Of a stretch of DNA of 9,166 nt, positions 7,918 through 9,166 are shown piece by piece (the stretch's first letter is position 1; each line of letters starts with the position of its first letter). Where the stretch lies: NCBI GenBank assembly GCA_021199145.1, contig JAJQIP010000035.1, forward strand, positions 1-9,166, given 5' to 3'. Under the pieces are notes generated by a model. That model searched no databases. It was not told where the DNA came from and saw nothing but the letters and a program-made list of their open reading frames with translations. The translations under genes and the position numbers were made by a program. The stretch is from Porphyromonadaceae bacterium. GTDB taxonomy: Bacteria; Bacteroidota; Bacteroidia; Bacteroidales; UBA11471.

Positions 7918-7961
7918 CGCAATCTCCTGTCAAAGACGGGGGAGGGGTTCCGAAAATTGCG
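7918..7961 (-). other. Inverted repeats in the leader between the promoter and tRNA-Glu
   Basis: In the minus-strand transcript CGCAAT (7961-7956) can pair with ATTGCG (7923-7918). Nested inside, CTCC and GTC-TTT-GAC-a-GGAG segments (about 7945-7924) can form a second helix. The fold would sit just after the predicted transcription start and 5 nt before the mature tRNA 5' end. It could aid 5' processing of the tRNA or stabilise the leader. The role is inferred; only the complementarity is seen. Confidence 0.4.
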
Positions 7962-7965
7962 AGTG

Positions 7966-7997
7966 CAAATATAGGGCTGTTTTTTGTAAACGACAAA
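7966..7997 (-). promoter_or_regulatory. Bacteroidota-type promoter for tRNA-Glu and rpsT
   Basis: On the minus strand TTTG (7997-7994), a 20-nt spacer, then TATATTTG (7973-7966) match both the -33 and the -7 (TAnnTTTG) consensus exactly with standard spacing. It is the best promoter in the window. It lies about 54 nt upstream of the tRNA 5' end, so the primary transcript has a leader that must be trimmed. Confidence 0.8.
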
Positions 7998-8012
7998 ATA
8001 TTTGATTAAAAA

Positions 8013-8043
8013 TTTGCCATCCGCCCCGATTTCTCTGTTTTTG
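8013..8043 (+). promoter_or_regulatory. Possible weak plus-strand promoter upstream of the repeat and hairpin block
   Basis: TTTG at 8013-8016 matches the -33 element. After a 19-nt spacer, TGTTTTTG (8036-8043) differs from TAnnTTTG at one position, but that position is the usually important A. If active it would transcribe the repeats and hairpins toward recO from about 8050. The AT-rich context makes chance matches likely. Confidence 0.25.
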
Positions 8044-8064
8044 TAAAAGCAGCGGACAAATGCA

Positions 8065-8215
8065 ACCCAACAGACTTACTTGCGTGTGTAGCAACCGGAC
8101 CTATTTGTGTCGTTGTTAATCGTAACCTGTCAGCGAAAGCGGTAGTCGTAACCCGTTTGTGACGCTGCTATCGTATCCTGTTTGCGAAGGTAGTAGTCGT
8201 ACCTTACCGAAAGGG
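8065..8215. repeat. Degenerate tandem repeat, about 25-31 nt period
   Basis: Four units are anchored on TCGTA at 8120, 8146, 8171 and 8197, spaced 26, 25 and 26 nt. Each continues with an ACC/CCTG-like stretch, then a variant of TTTGYGAMGSTGSTAG. Two more diverged units, without the TCGTA anchor, seem to precede them, beginning GCAACC near 8063 and 8091. The units are not identical and there are no unique spacers between them. The fourth unit runs directly into the 17-bp hairpin at 8213. The stretch is noncoding as far as I can tell and lies between the divergent tRNA-Glu/rpsT and recO promoters. Confidence 0.6.
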
Positions 8216-8249
8216 ATGCAGGGTTTGGCGAAGCCAAGCCCTGCATCCC
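8213..8249. repeat. 17-bp stem hairpin with 3-nt loop
   Basis: Bases 8213-8229 (GGGATGCAGGGTTTGGC) pair with 8233-8249 (GCCAAGCCCTGCATCCC) around GAA: 17 consecutive pairs, of which one (8224-8238) is a T-G wobble. The stem is followed on the plus strand by TAAATAAATAATT rather than a T run, and on the minus strand by TTTCGG. It therefore does not look like a standard terminator in either direction. Confidence 0.85.
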
Positions 8250-8274
8250 TAAATAAATAATTGGAAACCTCTCT

Positions 8275-8338
8275 CCCTGCCTTTGGCAGGGGTTCCCGTT
8301 GCATGCAAAGCATGCAACATTCCGCTCGGAAAGCGGGA
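8275..8338. repeat. Cluster of three short compact hairpins
   Basis: Three inverted repeats stand almost end to end. CCCTGCC-TTT-GGCAGGG is at 8275-8291 (7 bp). GTTGCATGC-AAA-GCATGCAAC is at 8298-8318 (9 bp, perfect). TTCCGCT-CGGAA-AGCGGGA is at 8320-8338 (7 bp with one wobble). The first two have 3-nt loops, like the hairpin at 8213-8249. The next stretch, ACCCCCCAAAAAAGGGT, could add a weak fourth fold. The block ends about 55 nt before the recO -7 element. Confidence 0.7.
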
Positions 8339-8370
8339 CCCCCCAAAAAAGGGTGTAAATCTTTTTAAAG

Positions 8371-8401
8371 CTTGCATTTCTAACTTAAATATTTATCTTT
8401 G
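8371..8401 (+). promoter_or_regulatory. Bacteroidota-type promoter for recO
   Basis: TATCTTTG at 8394-8401 matches TAnnTTTG exactly. CTTG at 8371-8374, 19 nt upstream, is one base off the -33 TTTG. The recO ATG begins only 5 nt after the -7 element, so the transcript from this promoter would be leaderless or nearly so. Confidence 0.6.
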
Positions 8402-8406
8402 TAAGC

Positions 8407-9132
8407 ATGCTCGACAAGACAAGAGGAATCGTACTACACACCGTCGCCTACAGCGACAAAATGTCCATTGCGCAACTCTATACCGAACGTTTCGGTCGAG
8501 CCTCCTACCTCCTTCCCCAATCACAAAACCGCCGATCCCGCCTGTTGAGGCCCCTTTTCTCCCCCTTCTCTTTCCTGGAAATCGATTCGGAACGACAGGC
8601 GGGACAAGATATTTTCCGCATCCGGGAAGCCCGTCAAGTCGAGGTGTGGAACCATCTGCGCACCGACCCTGTAAAGAATGCCGTAACCCTCTTCCTGGCC
8701 GAAATGCTCACTCGCCTCTTTCGGGAACCGGAAGCCAACCCTACCTTTTTCGACTTTCTCGTCCAGTCCATCCGCCTCTTCGACATGATGGAAGAGGGAA
8801 AGGCCAATTTCCACCTCTGGTTCCTATTCCGGTTAACGGCCTTTCTCGGCTTTTTTCCCAATACCGAACACTATGAGGAGGGTCGCTTTTTCGATATGAT
8901 GGAGGGGGTGTTCGTCGCTCTTCCACCAACGCATCCTCACAGCCTCTCCCCTCACGAAGCGGCCATCTTTGCCCGCCTCATGCGCATGAACAGCCACAAC
9001 TTGGGCCATTTCCGCTTCAATCGGGACGAACGGTGCGCCATTCTCGAACAAATTAACCGCTATTACCGGCTGCACCAACCCGATTTGCCCGAAATCCGCT
9101 CACTCGAAATCATGCACGAACTCTTCGAGTAA
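8407..9132 (+). CDS. recO: DNA repair protein RecO
   Basis: A 241-residue protein of the RecO family, which with RecR loads RecA onto SSB-coated single-stranded DNA in the RecFOR pathway and anneals complementary strands. The N-terminal OB-fold half is recognisable from MLDKTRGIVLHTVAYSDKMS and the YTERFGRASYLLP segment (about 1-80). The rest is the helical domain, with FLAEMLTRLFREPE, an ANFHLWFLFRLTAFLGFFP helix and a C-terminal RSLEIMHELF. Length is normal for the family. I see no CxxC zinc motif; the only Cys is near the C-terminus, which is not unusual in this lineage. The start ATG (8407-8409) fits the family N-terminus and directly follows the -7 element. No Shine-Dalgarno is present. 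It is the last gene in the window, with 34 nt of A/T-rich sequence after the stop. Confidence 0.9.
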   Translation: MLDKTRGIVLHTVAYSDKMSIAQLYTERFGRASYLLPQSQNRRSRLLRPLFSPFSFLEIDSERQAGQDIFRIREARQVEVWNHLRTDPVKNAVTLFLAEMLTRLFREPEANPTFFDFLVQSIRLFDMMEEGKANFHLWFLFRLTAFLGFFPNTEHYEEGRFFDMMEGVFVALPPTHPHSLSPHEAAIFARLMRMNSHNLGHFRFNRDERCAILEQINRYYRLHQPDLPEIRSLEIMHELFE

Positions 9133-9166
9133 AATAACAATCGAAAATATCAGCGAAGATTATAAT

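Larger units (their letters stand above)
7913..8406. other. Gene-free intergenic region between tRNA-Glu and recO
   Basis: These 494 bases hold the leader and promoter of tRNA-Glu/rpsT at the left, the promoter of recO at the right, and between them the degenerate tandem repeats and the hairpin cluster described separately. No credible coding sequence is seen. The only open frame of note (minus strand, 8346-8116) simply reads through the hairpins and repeats. Confidence 0.8.

Noticed and set aside
8120..8215. CRISPR array
   Set aside because: The period of about 26 nt is the whole unit with no room for unique spacers, the copies differ at many positions, and no cas gene is in view.
8213..8338. 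Insertion sequence or MITE ends, or an attachment site
   Set aside because: There is no transposase or integrase, no matching terminal inverted repeats at a distance and no evident target duplication. Each palindrome is local and self-contained.
8116..8346. 76-codon minus-strand open frame in the tRNA-Glu to recO intergenic region
   Set aside because: It merely reads through the hairpins and tandem repeats; the repeated RLLPSQTGYD / RLPLSLTGYD peptide reflects the DNA repeat. There is no ribosome binding site and no family resemblance.
8283..8876. 197-codon plus-strand open frame overlapping recO
   Set aside because: It is out of frame with recO over most of its length, and the recO translation is clearly the real product.

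Overview
The window looks like ordinary chromosomal housekeeping DNA from a member of the Bacteroidota, most likely order Bacteroidales. Three things point there: the protein families (a dihydroorotase with the DDQVHFREPG motif, a polyprenol-phosphate-mannose-synthase-like glycosyltransferase beside it, and a divergent RecO); promoters of the Bacteroidota type (-33 TTTG-like, 18-20 bp spacer, -7 TAnnTTTG) in front of several genes; and the general lack of strong Shine-Dalgarno sequences. The base composition is fairly GC-rich for the phylum, which would fit a Barnesiella-like or related genus, but I cannot fix the genus from sequence alone.

Layout. 1-1647 (+) is the 3' three-quarters of a MaeB-type malic enzyme with its phosphotransacetylase-like C-terminal domain, closed by a hairpin terminator at 1674-1699. 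Converging on it from the right is a two-gene minus-strand operon: a DPM1-like family 2 glycosyltransferase (3868 to 3107) followed after 12 nt by pyrC dihydroorotase (3094 to 1742). A short divergent intergenic region (3869-4031) carries one promoter for that operon and another for mfd (4032-7376, +), the transcription-repair coupling factor. mfd converges on a minus-strand unit made of a clear promoter, tRNA-Glu(UUC) and rpsT (ribosomal protein S20). Both transcripts end in a shared hairpin region at 7393-7441. The last gene is recO (8407-9132, +), whose -7 element lies only 5 nt before its start codon.

The one stretch that coding genes do not explain is 7974-8393, between the divergent tRNA-Glu/rpsT and recO promoters. 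It holds degenerate tandem repeats of about 25-31 nt (about 8065-8215) that run into a perfect 17-bp stem hairpin with a 3-nt loop (8213-8249). Further compact hairpins follow (8275-8291, 8298-8318, 8320-8338). A possible weak plus-strand promoter precedes the block. This is the best candidate in the window for something undescribed: an intergenic repeat element or a structured RNA. I see no mobile-element gene, CRISPR array, toxin-antitoxin pair or defence system. mfd and recO are both DNA-repair genes, but they are separated by the tRNA-Glu/rpsT unit, so they do not form an operon.
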